Origin: Lithodes maja | Taxonomy: Eukaryota > Arthropoda > Malacostraca > Decapoda > Lithodidae | Assembly (NCBI GenBank): GCA_037953745.1 | Contig: JBAKBP010003087.1 | Coordinates: 62,001 to 126,000 of the forward strand | Reading direction: 5' to 3' | DNA length: 64,000 nt | In this document: piece by piece, positions 45,067-55,708 of the stretch | Numbering within the stretch: position 1 is the stretch's first letter | How the letters are laid out: every line of letters begins with the position of its first letter | Position numbers and translations under genes: made by a program | Notes under the pieces: generated by a model | What the model saw: only the letters and a program-made list of their open reading frames with translations | Databases searched by the model: none | What the model was told of the DNA's origin: nothing

Positions 45067-45817
45067 TTAATACAAGCACGGGGCCTAGGGTTAGTATTAC
45101 GTTTCGAGGTCAGGTTAGGGGGGAGAAGGTTGGTTCCTGGGGGAGGGGAATACAGGGTGATTTATTAGTCCTAAGGGATCGGATCTCGGTATGCTTATTG
45201 AGGTCTGATTATTCATAGCTGGGGACCTACTTTACTGTACATTCTAACATTATAAGCATCTGATATTAGAATAGTGTGGGCGTAAATGTTAGTTTTCTGC
45301 GGATCTGTGGGCATACATAGAAAAACGGATTTTCATGGGGTAACAATTTGAGGCGGTTGTACTGAGTTTGAACCGTAGCCAAACTCACGCGAAATAAATA
45401 CGACGATGTTGCCCGGCACGACCTTTACCGAAGGACAGGCCTGCATAACGAAAAAAATGGGGATGGTCTGGGGTATGGATAGATAATTGTAAAATGGGGG
45501 AACGAAGATAGGTGTCTTTCCTTTATAGAAGTTCCTTAAATTATGTTAACCTTAGGGAGTTGGTACATCAATAAAATAGCAATGTGGATTTCAGTGAGGT
45601 ATGGGGGCTGTCTAGTGTAATTGCATAAATAATCTCGAATTACTCCTAGGTATTTTGTCTAGTGAAATGGAGGTTGAATTAGGAAGGTTGGGAATATATT
45701 ATATAGTTAGTGGATAAACAACGGGAGGTTAGGGACATATAATTGCTAGAATTGGGGACTATGATTGTTACATAACTAAGTACCAGAGGGCTGACGTAAT
45801 CAGATAAACATGTAAAT

Positions 45818-46110
45818 GGTATATTAATTCAGGTAACGTCTATCTTGAGGAGTTATAGAATATAGATCGTCCCAGCATAATAATTTATCATTCCAATTCT
45901 CGAATATAGATTCATAGTCAGGGATTGGCCGCTGATCTGCAATCATAACAAGAATAACAAAGAATAAACTGGTATATTAATCCAGGTAACGTCTATCCTG
46001 GGGAGTAATAGATCGTCTCAACATAATCATTTCGATCTCCAACTCTCGAATATAGATTCGTAGTCGGGGATGTTTTCTCATCCGAGCAATAATAATAGTA
46101 ACACACAAAG
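45818..46110 (+). repeat. Two adjacent ~150-bp direct repeats
   Basis: GGTATATTAATTCAGGTAAC at 45818 and GGTATATTAATCCAGGTAAC at 45971; both continue with ACGTCTATC, ATAGATCGTC and CTCGAATATAGATTC. Confidence 0.75.
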
Positions 46111-46280
46111 GATAGGGTACATAATAGGTTGATAATAAATCCTACACAATTGTGGTTAAGAATCTCGGTTAATCAACTGGCAACAAAGGTGAAACATGAA
46201 CATAGTAACAATCACCAGTAATAATAACAATCGATATGAGTCGGTGGACTCAAGTGGCTCTCCCAACTAGAACAGAGGGT

Positions 46281-46304
46281 GGGGGGGGGGGGGGGGGGGG
46301 GGGG
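46281..46304. repeat. G24 homopolymer
   Basis: A run of 24 G. Length is likely unreliable in the assembly. Confidence 0.8.
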
Positions 46305-48851
46305 CATGTAGTTTACTGAGAAGTCTTCAGATCGCTGTCGTACCTACACAATGAAAATATTATAGTCTGCATGGCTGTTACCTTAATTAAATACATACTT
46401 AGTCGGTACATCAAGAATGTTCAGGAATACAGTAATGTGGGTTGTATACTGGAAGGCTGTGATTGAAGAGACATATAACATGTGGAGTTAAGTGGAAGGG
46501 AGAGGCGAAGTTGGTGATCATTATAGCTATCCTAGCCTGTGACGCCGGGTCCCTTCGTTCCTGGGGATTTCGTTCCTGGGGTATTATAATTTGGAATCAC
46601 TTTTGAACACAACTTCTTTTGTATCTCGTCACTGATACTGATTTGTGGTAGTTTCTATATTCTTTCTTTTCTTTGAAGATATATTCACTAGTTGATGATG
46701 TCTTCTGATGCTCCGTGGGCTGTCCAGGTTGGCTGGTCGTGTGAAGATAAGGTACAGTTGGGTTAATGGGCGTGGGGTCTTGAATATGGATCCGTAACTT
46801 GTGATGAAACAGTTGGGCACCATATCGGACTAGCACGATTATTTAAGCCTATAGCTTTATCAAATATACTCGACTATCCTGACCTTTATATTAACCGGTG
46901 ATGAAGTTCTGTTAAGGTACTCTTGAAGTAGGGTTTTAAATATTGTGTCTCAGTGATGACGGATTAACACAATATCGGACTAACGCAAGAAGAGTTTAGG
47001 TATTACTCTTCTTGACTGTCACTAGCCGTTATAAGAGGGTCAAAGAACTCAGGGCGGTGTTAACCTTTTAGTCGCAAATTCTGGTGGGGTGCCACAGACA
47101 AAATGCGCCTAGGATTTATATATGCAGAGTTCCCGTGAGGGTGTCTCGCTAAACCCTTATAACACAAAAGATCGTTTTAGCACTTAGATCTTCTGTGAGT
47201 AATGTTAGTATAATTTCAAAAAGTGAAATGCCTGTGTCTTTCAACTTTATATATAAAGAAATATAACCTAATGAAAGTAATTACATTAATTCCTGGGTTG
47301 CCAAAAATAATAAAGGTACTTATATATAGGTCACTATTGTTGTACTACAAATATTAAAATATAAGTATAGGATTGCCTACACACTTAAGATTTTAACATT
47401 GAAGATACAGACTATTAGAGGTCTCTATGTAAAATGATTGGGTTGCCACAATTAACAAAGATCCTAGAATAGGATTTCTTATCCACAGACAGTATAAGGA
47501 CTTCGGGGTGCCGTCGTCCAAACTGTTAGGAAGGGTAAAAATACTATTTCTCTAAAGCGGGGTGCCGACAATTGAGAAAGCTTAAAGTTACTTGCCTTCC
47601 TTCAAACTTCTCTGGCCTAATGTGCACCAGTACTGGAGGGTACCCATTCTCTGTCGAAGGATAGTAAGGGCGTGTGTTTGTACTGTTTAGTAGGACAAGA
47701 AGTCCTTCTTGTCCTAGGTGAGGTGACTCTTAGTTACTTTGTGATACTACTCTACTATACTTGAAGAGTAATTCAAAATAATATGATGGGCAGATGTTAG
47801 ACAAATCTAGGTTTTATTTGCCTTTCTAGTTTACTGTGAGAACTAAAGGGGAATTGGTATATTAGAACTTTAGTACAGAGTTTCGGGGGTGTTTCTAGTT
47901 GACCTCTGAGCACGAGAGTTCAAGGGGGTAAGGGGGTATTGTACGTGAGGTTCCCCTGTGTCGTGGATTTATTATTTATTTCTATAAGAGTTTGTCACTG
48001 ATGATATCCAACTCTACGTTGGATAGAGTTGTAGAGGAAGGTTAGCTTTTCTTTCTAGAGTTATTACTTATCATTACTTTAGGTGTTGTATATAGAGAAC
48101 ATACGTATCGTACATAAGTAAATGCTGGTCGGTATGGAGTTATGTTGGCAACCCTGGGGGTCATCGGAAGGGTGCGTGTGTCCCCTAGCCTCACTCGCCT
48201 GTGTTTTTAGACAAGGCCTGCAGGCTTGAATATTAGCCCTAGAGTAGCTGAGAATGTTAGGTTTTCTTAGTAGAATTTAACATAGATCGTTTTTATACTC
48301 TGAGTATACAAAATAACACATTTATAGGAGTTATAGGATTTTCATACATGGAGGTTGAATTGGCAATACTGAGGGTCAACCATGTCACGCGTCCTGTAGC
48401 CTCTCGGTTGTGAAGTTGTAGATTTGCAGACAAGGGCAAAAGTGTGTTGGCCTACGACTCTCCAAAGTAGGAAGGAAGAATATGTGGTTTGTTTGAAAAA
48501 TTAGAGAAATGGTAATATTTGAGAAGTGTACGTGTAGGCCTACATAGGTGTATATTATTTCTTTTAAAAGATAGAAGCATCTCGGTGAGATAATTTTTAG
48601 AACTTTCGTATCTTGACGAAGTCCTTCAACATGTTTCTTATTCGGTTCATTATTTAGTTACATAAGGAATCTGTCTTGTGACATGTTAGATTTAAAAATA
48701 ATACATACTCTTTACATAATGTTTTTTTTAAATGTTTATTATTATCCTTAATATTACATATATACATGTTTTTATTATTCTTCCCTTGCTCTTGCAGATT
48801 CACACGTGAGCATGCTCACCACTCTACCACCACGGCTCCACTTTAGTACAA

Positions 48852-49309
48852 CTACCTGCCAATTAAGCAGGCATATTTACGGAAAACGAGCTTCATTCCA
48901 TGCTCTTTTTCATGCATAAACAAGAGCCAGATCATAATATATTTATGTATCCGTGAAAGGGCGATAATAGAGCTTTCCAATGACACCTGCATCATCCTTG
49001 TACGACCACGGGTTATCCTGTAGCGATCGCGCAACGAGAGGTGAAAAAACCCTAAAATAAGGTAATTTCCCAATTTTTTTCCTGGTCCTCGCAAGGCCGT
49101 GGGTGTGAAATGTTGCAGCGGGGGGGCTCAGTCGCGGCTCTGTGGTCGGGCCGAACGGTCAGAGCCCGCCGATTGTCCTCCCAACGCGTGGGACTCTCTC
49201 TCAGAGCCGATAATGTGCTCAAAATGCCGCCCGTCATATTACAGGTACTGCCAGATTGTCCATTGTTCTGTAGCCCGTCATATGACTGGCACCGATGGAC
49301 AGGGGTTAA
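48852..49309 (-). mobile_element. TTAA-flanked family 2 element, copy 2
   Basis: The right end is AGGGG at 49302-49305 followed by TTAA 49306-49309; on the other strand this reads CCCCTGTCCATCGGTGCC. The left end is about 48852 (CTACCTGCCAA). It is an inverted, clearly homologous copy of 50004-50459 over its full length, including GATCGCGCAACGAGAGGTGA and CAAAATGCCGCCCGTCATAT. It contains CATATGA palindromes. No protein. Confidence 0.72.
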
Positions 49310-49660
49310 GATTATTTATAAGTACATTGTACAAAACTATTTGTAATAGAGTACCTGTTATTACGGCGATATATATGTCGTAATCTTATCAGTATTTACA
49401 AGAGACAAATATTGATTGATTTATTTATCATAGGCTAAATGAATAGTTTATGTGGTCTGATATCCTACTGTTTCTATCAAACGTAAAGGTTAATACACCA
49501 CAGGCTAACCCTTAATAAACGCCGCCTATACACCCTTTTCTATTTTTCTTATTAAACATTGATCGTTTTTTGTGTGATTATTATTAACCGAAGTATTTTT
49601 GTTAGTGATTCTGATATTCTCGATGAATGTCCCTCCTCCTTACTTGTGACATCAGGCGCA
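49310..49660. other. Non-coding interval
   Basis: AT-rich, nothing recognised. Confidence 0.5.
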
Positions 49661-49769
49661 TCGTCAATGATGAAGGGGCCACTAATAAATTATAAGTTTG
49701 AGTCCCGAAGGGAAGAAGGAAAACCTAATATTTAGTAGTGGCCCCGGAATCATTGACGATTCTGGCCCT
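49661..49769. repeat. Fold-back repeat (short palindromic element), copy 1
   Basis: Left arm TCGTCAATGATGAAGGGGCC and continuing ~34 bp; right arm TAGTGGCCCCGGAATCATTG, then ACGA. The two arms pair over about 34 bp around a ~40-bp loop. Related arms lie at 50604, 51294 and 52125-52240. Confidence 0.75.
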
Positions 49770-50003
49770 CCCTTCCATCCCCTTCCCATTAATCTGCTGT
49801 ATTTTTAGAAAGTCTTGATATATCAGTGAAGGACATACGGCGCTCCGAGAGTTCGGGGCGACGAGCACATTAGACAGCAGAAGCCTGAGAAGCGCAATAG
49901 CTGGATCATGTTTAACGTATTATTATTATTTTATTTTTTACTAGTTTTTTCCAGTATTGGTACCCACATCAAAAGGACGAATCAGTGAGTGGCTTTGTGA
50001 TAT
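49770..50003. other. Non-coding segment with inverted counterpart at 52.0-52.1 kb
   Basis: It contains ATATATCAGTGAAGGAC at about 49819; GTCCTTCACTGATATACC occurs inverted near 52070. It is part of the larger inverted arrangement described in the findings. Confidence 0.5.
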
Positions 50004-50459
50004 TTAACACCTAACTGGCGGTAGCCTACCCGTCATATGACGGGCTAGAGAACAATGGACAATGTGGCGGTACCGGTCATATGACGGGCGGCATTTTGAG
50101 CACATTATCGGCTCTGAGAGAGAGTCCACGCATTGGGAGGACAATAGGCGGGCTCTGACCATTCGGCCCGACCACAGAGCCGTGACTGAGCTCCCCACTG
50201 CAACATTCCGCACTCACGGCCTCGCGAGACCAGGAAAAAACTGGGGAAATTACCCTATTTTAGGGATTTTCACCTCTCGTTGCGCGATCGCTACAGGATA
50301 ACCCGTGGTCGTACAAGGATGATTCAGGTGTCATTGGAAAGCTCTATTATCGCCCTTTCACGGATACATAATTGTATTATGCTCTGGCTCTTCTTTATGC
50401 ATGAAAAAGAGCATGGAATGAAGCTCATTTTGGGTAAATATGCCCACTTGGCAGGTATA
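50004..50459 (+). mobile_element. TTAA-associated family 2 element, copy 3 (inverted to copy 2)
   Basis: The left end is TTAA at 50004-50007, then CACCTAACTGGCGG. Two CATATGA palindromes follow (CCCGTCATATGACGGGC at 50029-50045). The right end is near CTTGGCAGGTATA, with TTAA apparently mutated. High similarity to the reverse complement of 48852-49309. Incidental ORFs only. Confidence 0.72.
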
Positions 50460-50603
50460 GTAGATGTTATAAACGGACCCGGTCTTTGAGAGTTAAGAGC
50501 GTTTCGCTCACGATGTGTTGCAATCGTATTTTGTTACTCTCCAAGGCGGGTCATTTGAAAGGCAAGCCTGAGTTCAAAGATTGGCCATAAACAATTAAGG
50601 TGC

Positions 50604-50672
50604 ATCGTCAATGATTCCGGGGCCACTACTAAATATTAGGTTTTTCTTCTTCCCTTCAGGATTCAAACCTAT
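50604..50672 (-). repeat. Single arm of the fold-back repeat
   Basis: TCGTCAATGATTCCGGGGCC...AAATATTAGG is the inverse of 49698-49769, about 835 bp away. Confidence 0.7.
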
Positions 50673-50927
50673 GACAAGAAGCCAGCATCAGTGATTCTCT
50701 ACAAAGCTAGGACAAGTAATCCAGATTTAATAGATAGAAAACGATTTAGAGATGGAAACACTGAGTCTGATATGTGTGGACACCCAAGTGAAAACCTAAA
50801 CTATTTCATTTTGTGGTGTCCATCTTATGTAGATCGAAGAAAGATGTGCGGAACCATTACTCCAACAACCATATACAGTAGAAGAAGATATAGGTTAATA
50901 GGGGAATTAACTCTTATTCAGAAATAA
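50673..50927 (+). pseudogene. LINE C-terminal CCHC fragment
   Basis: A short plus-strand frame with SVILYKARTSNPDLIDRKRF, then DMCGHPSENLNYFILWCPSY, then VDRRKMC. The C-x-H/E-x-H-like-x-C spacing (CG...E...ILWCP-Y--R) resembles the zinc-knuckle tail after RT in Jockey/I-type LINEs. The usual His is replaced in part, and there is no RT upstream. Too short to assign a clade. Confidence 0.45.
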
Positions 50928-51293
50928 TAATATTTATAGGACTAAAAATATCTTATACAGGTTTGGGAGAAAAATACAAATAAATAGGAACAATTAATGC
51001 AGCTGTAACTATAGATCAGTGTAGGAAATAGGATTGCTAGACTAAAGTAAAGTAAAATCCACACATCAAAGACGTGATTTTTCGGTACCGTCGCAAGACT
51101 ATCGATCGTCGCAAGATCTACCCTGAAAACTGTTTTTCCGGTCCCGTCGCAAGCCCACCTTTAGCAAGCGAGGCACCAATATTCTCTTGCGACGGCAAGA
51201 GAGCTCCGGAGCTGGGTTAACGGCAAGCTGAAACATCTCACTCAACTTACTGTTTCTTCATTCTAATTTATTTTGGTATATTTGTTTATCCAA

Positions 51294-51367
51294 ACTATAG
51301 GTTTGATTCCCAAAGGGAAGTAGAGAAAACCTAATATTTAGTAGGGCCCCGTAATCATTGACGACTT
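51294..51367 (-). repeat. Single arm of the fold-back repeat
   Basis: CTATAGGTTTGATTCCCAAAG...GGGCCCCGTAATCATTGACG is inverse to 52125-52195 and related to 49698-49769. Confidence 0.7.
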
Positions 51368-51374
51368 CGCCTAT

Positions 51375-51804
51375 TAACCAACTGAGACCCAGCGTCGCAC
51401 GTGTTGCGTCTGCAATGTTCGATCACCAGAACCCAGCGACGCAATGGTTGCGTCCAGGTTAATTACTTCGGTCCTATGGCACCTAGAAGGCTCAGATTTG
51501 TATGGGAACTGTGTAAGTATCCCACGCAACCATGCCGATGGTTGAAAACTCTCAAAGTCCAACCGCGTGTGCGTGAGCACGCAAAAAGCTTTTTTGGGGG
51601 GAAATTGTCTTCAATTTTTTACTCTTGTAAAATCCGTTTTAGGGGGCTCTGTAGGACCATTTTTTGACATTTTTGATCGGTTTTTCGTGGTTTTTCCATC
51701 ATTCCTAACCCATTCGCTATTGTTTCTGGAAAAAAACAAAAATTTCAACCCTCTGGGCCTGGGTGGGACTTTTATTACAAACTAGCTGGGGCTCAGCGGG
51801 TTAA
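51375..51804. mobile_element. TTAA-flanked family 3 element
   Basis: TTAA at 51375-51378 and 51801-51804. Termini are TTAACCAACTGAGACCCAGC and, on the other strand, TTAACCCGCTGAGCCCCAGC, matching at 17 of 20 positions. 430 bp, no protein. The ORF at 51401-51667 has no recognisable features. Confidence 0.7.
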
Positions 51805-52120
51805 TAATAATAGTCTCCATTCAACAACCTGCGCCAGCATTTTGAATAGCCTGCGCGGAAGTATCGTGGAGTACTCATCATAAGTGCACGTTTAATTCTC
51901 TCATGGGATCGTCATTTTGATTGGGTACCCTACAGAAAAAACTCCGTAAAAAATAAAAAGGATAAAATAACTTAATATCTGTTATCATATGACTTTCATA
52001 TTCGTGGATTTCTCATGCTGTTTCCCTGACACCAGGCCCCCTAGCGGCCATCTTCGTCCTTCACTGATATACCAAGAATAAACTATAGAAATCAGCCAAT
52101 GGGAAGTGGGATGATTGGGA
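51805..52120. other. Non-coding interval
   Basis: AT-rich. The right part (52060-52120) is the inverse of about 49785-49840. Confidence 0.5.
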
Positions 52121-52124
52121 GGGC

Positions 52125-52243
52125 CCGAGTCGTCAATGATTACAGGGCCCTACTAAATATTAGGTTTTCTCTACTTCCCTTTGGGAATCGAACCTATAAT
52201 TTAATAGGGCCCCTCCATCATTGACGACTTCGCCTGAATATCA
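52125..52243. repeat. Fold-back repeat, copy 2
   Basis: GTCGTCAATGATTACAGGGC at the left and CCCCTCCATCATTGACGAC at the right form inverted arms of about 35 bp around a ~45-bp loop. Confidence 0.75.
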
Positions 52244-52700
52244 AGACTGGAGGCGGGACATTCGTAATATATCCTAACCTTAGGGAAGAAGAATCCGGAT
52301 AACATTTTCTTAAGATTTATTGTATGCAATACAAAAATATAAAAAAGGTATAACAGATTTGCTAGCAGTGCGTGGCATTAAGAAAATGCTTGCTCATGGT
52401 CAGACCATTGCAATCGATCGTATGCATGAAAAAAAGTGACACACATGTGTCCTGTAGAACGATAACTCTGCAGTAAGTATTCGTTCTGTCCTTAAATTAA
52501 TTGTACAGTAATATTTGTTTACACTTTGGTAAAACATACATAGTTGCAACTATTCGATAAATTCCTTAGCATTTAAAAAAACAAGTAAGTGGACTGTAGA
52601 ACCCGTCCTATTACAGCTCGTGATGTATCACAATCTCCAAGGGTACAGGGGGAATATGGACTATTCCGCACCCCCCCCCCTTTTTAACACAACTTATAAT
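52244..52700. other. Non-coding flank of the DIRS element
   Basis: AT-rich, with a C-run at about 52670-52680. A DIRS terminal repeat should lie near here, but I cannot match one to the 59-kb end by eye. Confidence 0.4.
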
Positions 52701-52710
52701 ATAACATGAC

Positions 52711-53330
52711 CTAATGTACCCGTTGCCGTAAAGCTACACAGGTACGCTTTGGTTTATCTAGAGCAACAGACAGGTAGTGTGTAAGGAACGTATGATTGGA
52801 AACCCAAAGTTGGGTTTTAGCAATATCATCAATTGAAAAATTTTGCAAAAATCTGAGGGACACTGCCCATTTCCTAATATCGTGAGCCCTGCCTATCATG
52901 CCGGGATTGCTTTCCCTGATAACGTCGACAAGCAAGGAAGCTAACTTCCGTTTTGTAACACGCTAATTACCTGTTCGGTTAACCCATAAAGCACCTGGTT
53001 GGCGAGGTTGCGCAGCCCTCATAAACTTTGTGAGTGTTTGCACAGGACATAAAATGTGATGAATGAGGCCTCTCTTTAAGGCCGGGACGGAAAATTCAGA
53101 AAACACATGGTCCGAATGTTCGTTCTTAGCAATAAAGGAGGGAGACGGCGCGATTTGAACATGGTCGTGCCGTCTCCCAAACCTGAGACAGTTTGGTTCG
53201 TTGCTCATCGCCGCCAGCTCAGATACCCGGTTTCCGGTGGCAAGTGCCATGAGAAAAACAGCTTTCTTTTAAAGTGAGTCAAAGTCTGGCGCATTATTAT
53301 ACTTGCGCGATTGAAGCAATTCTAAGGCTT
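52711..53330 (-). pseudogene. DIRS tyrosine recombinase, catalytic domain
   Basis: In order on the minus strand: an N-terminal helix (LDKALELLQSRKYNNAPDF), a TAA within it near 53270, MALATGNRVSELAAM (first catalytic Arg), a beta-sheet region, RAHDIRKWA (H-x-x-R) and WVSNHTFLTHYL (Tyr nucleophile). The R-H-R-Y set of the tyrosine recombinase family is complete. Frames 52963-53250 and 52711-52935 are split by a stop and shift near 52940-52965. This enzyme replaces integrase in DIRS and recombines a circular intermediate, so no target duplication is expected. Confidence 0.82.
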
Positions 53331-53332
53331 TA

Positions 53333-54490
53333 TCAAGGGACTAGGTGGGCATGAGCTGGCGGGGAAGTGGACGAAGCTTGAAACAAGCCCTCATAAAACT
53401 TTCTCCTCCGCCTGCGGTATGAAAAGGACGGTGAGGTCAAGAAGGGGGTCCTAATGGCACATAGGTGATTTTTTAACGTTATGACCGAAAAATGCTTCTG
53501 CTCAAATAGATAGTCTAAGTACTTGAAGATTAAAGCAGCCGAGGCAGTTGTTTGCCCTGACTCAACAATACAGGTAGTAAAAGTTTTCCAATGTGATTGA
53601 TATTGTCTCCTGGTAGACGGTGTGTACTGATTCATTAGCTTCTGAGTGACATTTGGTCCAAATTGATTTGACCATTTGGCATAGTAAATATCCATAAGGC
53701 AAAACTGAGCGAGGTCCGAAGGTTGCCAATCATTTCCAAGTGGAAGACGGAGACCGGGAGGGACACCAGGGTCCTGCACCACTTGTAATTGGTGGTACCA
53801 TACCTGGGCCGGCCAAAGCGGAGCGATCAGCGCTACCCGGCCCCGGTAATCCCTCTGTTTGTGAATGACCTTGCACATTAACACAGAGTCTGGTGGCGGA
53901 AACAGATAGATTGAGGTCCACCTGTTCCAGTCCACCAGCAATGCTTCAGGTCCCCCCGCCGGGGTTACCCCGTGCTGGGTCAGAAAGAGTGGAAGTCTGT
54001 GGTTCTCTGCTGACGCAAACAAGTCCACCTGTGGACGGGCCGGCTTTGCAATCATCTTGTTGAAGATAGCCTGTTTGATTGTCCATTCTACTAGAGTGCT
54101 CCGCCGGCGAGAGAGAGCGTCTGCCCAGACGTTCGCCACGCCGGGGAGGTAGGTGGCATGCAGAGAAATCCCTAGCGAGTCGGCTAGGGTAAAAATTTGT
54201 TCTGAAACGTTCAACAAATCTTGTGACCTCACTGAGCCTTGCTTCTGAATGCAAAAAACTGCGGTTTGATTGTCCATTCTGAATGCTATTGATTGGTTCT
54301 TCAATGTCCTGCCGTGAGTTTGGAGAAAGAACAGGGGAACTAAAAGCTCTTGCTTGTTGATATGGGCTTGGTTGTCTGCCACCCAAATGCCCTGTCCCTG
54401 GTGGCCTAGGCTTGACTGGTACCCCCAACCCAGGATCCCCGAGGTGTCCGTGTCTACCCATACCATAGGTGGGGGAGAAACCCATGACAT
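53333..54490 (-). pseudogene. DIRS RNase H, Dam-like methyltransferase segment and recombinase N-terminus
   Basis: A 385-codon frame. Residues ~8-130 are RNase H: VWVDTDTSGILGWG (Asp), INKQELLVPLFFL (Glu), FRMDNQTAVF (Asp) and VWADALSR. Residues ~150-235 (VDLFASAENHRLPLFL, a DW pair, then IYLFPPPDSV and LIAPLWPAQ) resemble the phage-type Dam domain known in DIRS1-group elements, although the expected NPPY/DPPY reads FPPP. Residues ~265-385 (KLMNQYTPSTRRQYQSHWKTF) are the SAM-like N-terminal domain of the recombinase. A frameshift after HLVP leads to the catalytic domain. Confidence 0.8.
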
Positions 54491-54642
54491 GACTGAGTAG
54501 AGGACTTCGTGCTTGGTCCAGGCCTATAGTAAGGTGTGGATTGATGGAGGAATTGGCCATAATTTCTTCTCCGGCAAGAGAGGGAGCACTTTGTTGCGTT
54601 CCAGGATTAATCGCTTGGCTTTCAATCGGCCCAACTTGACAG
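54491..54642 (-). pseudogene. DIRS RT C-terminal segment
   Basis: The minus-strand frame reads VKLGRLKAKRLILERNKVLP, then LLPEKKLWPIPPSIH, typical of the region between RT and RNase H in DIRS. It runs from the TTAA element to the RNase H block. Both junctions are in compatible frames. Confidence 0.65.
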
Positions 54643-55269
54643 TTAACCCGGGAACTGCGGGGAGACTCTTAAGAGTTCCCCCGGCGGACTGCGGGAAGAT
54701 TCTTAAGAGTCAGAGAAAAAAAAATCAACTTTTGACATCGATTTTTTTTTTTTTTTTATTTTCATTTTTTTTTTTTTTTTTTGGCCCCTGGTCCATGCAA
54801 AATCTCAGTCCTCTACCTCCCCTCCTTCCCCACTTTCCTCCTCTCCTTCAGTTATCACCTATTTTTCCTGTTATTCCCTTATTCTGAGGTATATTTTCGT
54901 GCTAACATTAGTGAGTTGCAAGCAGGGTGTTGTCATCACTGATGGCAAGCGAGTGCAAGAGAGAGAGAGAGAGTATCGATCGACTGTGTCTCAGTGGCCT
55001 TGGGGGAAATTGGCGGGAAAGCAGCTTGCCTCACCCATACATTATACAACTCGCGGGCTATATCTCCGATTTTGACCATCCAAACGCTGTTTTCACTCGT
55101 TTTATTGTTGTTTCAGGTTAATACCTTTATAATCAACCCATAATAGGCGCATATGGATAAGTATTAATGCTATTAATGGTACAATGAATATTTTAGTGAC
55201 GGAAACACCTCAAATACATGCGCACAGGGAGAGGTGTCTAATTACCCTCATGCACACTTGTTAGGTTAA
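54643..55269 (+). mobile_element. TTAA-flanked family 1 element, copy 3, in DIRS RT
   Basis: TTAA at 54643-54646 and 55266-55269; CCCGGGAACTGCGG end at left, complement of CCTAACAAGTGTGC at right. The A/T homopolymers lie at 54742-54781. The DIRS RT frame resumes on the far side, with one TTAA belonging to the target. Confidence 0.9.
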
Positions 55270-55662
55270 TTGTACCCTGTTGAGAGAACCGATCAGGGAA
55301 TCCCACGTTTTCCTGGTCGTATCCAGACTGTGGAGGAACCGGAACAGTTTCCTTCGAAATCTGCTGCGGTTGTCTGCACTCTGAGTAAGAGTCAGAGCGG
55401 CGGTATCCCAGACCAGCCCTATCCCCTGAATCATCCTTGAGGGGATAAGGTGCGACTTTGCCAAGTTCACCTTGAACCCTAGGGCTTGTACATGAGCTAA
55501 CACTTGGTTGACATGGTCTTGACATAATTCTACAGAGTTCGCCACTACTAGCCAATCGTCCAGATACCAAATCACCTGTATGCCTCGAACTAACAGGGGT
55601 AAGAGAGCTTGACGGACTAGTTTGGTAAATACTCTCGGTGCTAGGTTCAACCCGAACGGCAT
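55261..55662 (-). pseudogene. DIRS RT palm
   Basis: MPFGLNLAPRVFTKLVRQAL is followed by VIWYLDDWLVVANS. YLDD is the catalytic motif, and PFGL-APR-F is the characteristic DIRS RT block. LGFKVNLAKSHLIPSR and IQGIGLVWDT follow. The frame is cut at 55266 by the TTAA element. A frameshift near 55690 separates it from the RT N-terminal block. Confidence 0.83.
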
Positions 55663-55708
55663 CCTTTGAAAGACAAGTCTCGTGCCGGATTCTCAGAGCG
55701 AGAAACTT

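Larger units (their letters stand above)
43419..48851. other. Non-coding interval
   Basis: No ORF with credible protein features. Apart from the repeats listed, 46506-48851 is AT-rich. Between 47.08 and 47.57 kb the short motif GGGGTGCC or GGGTTGCC recurs five times. The family and function are not recognised. Confidence 0.55.

Noticed and set aside
45101..48850. A hidden host gene with introns
   Set aside because: I looked for exon-sized open stretches with splice borders and conserved-looking protein but found none I could support. Transcript data would be needed to exclude it.
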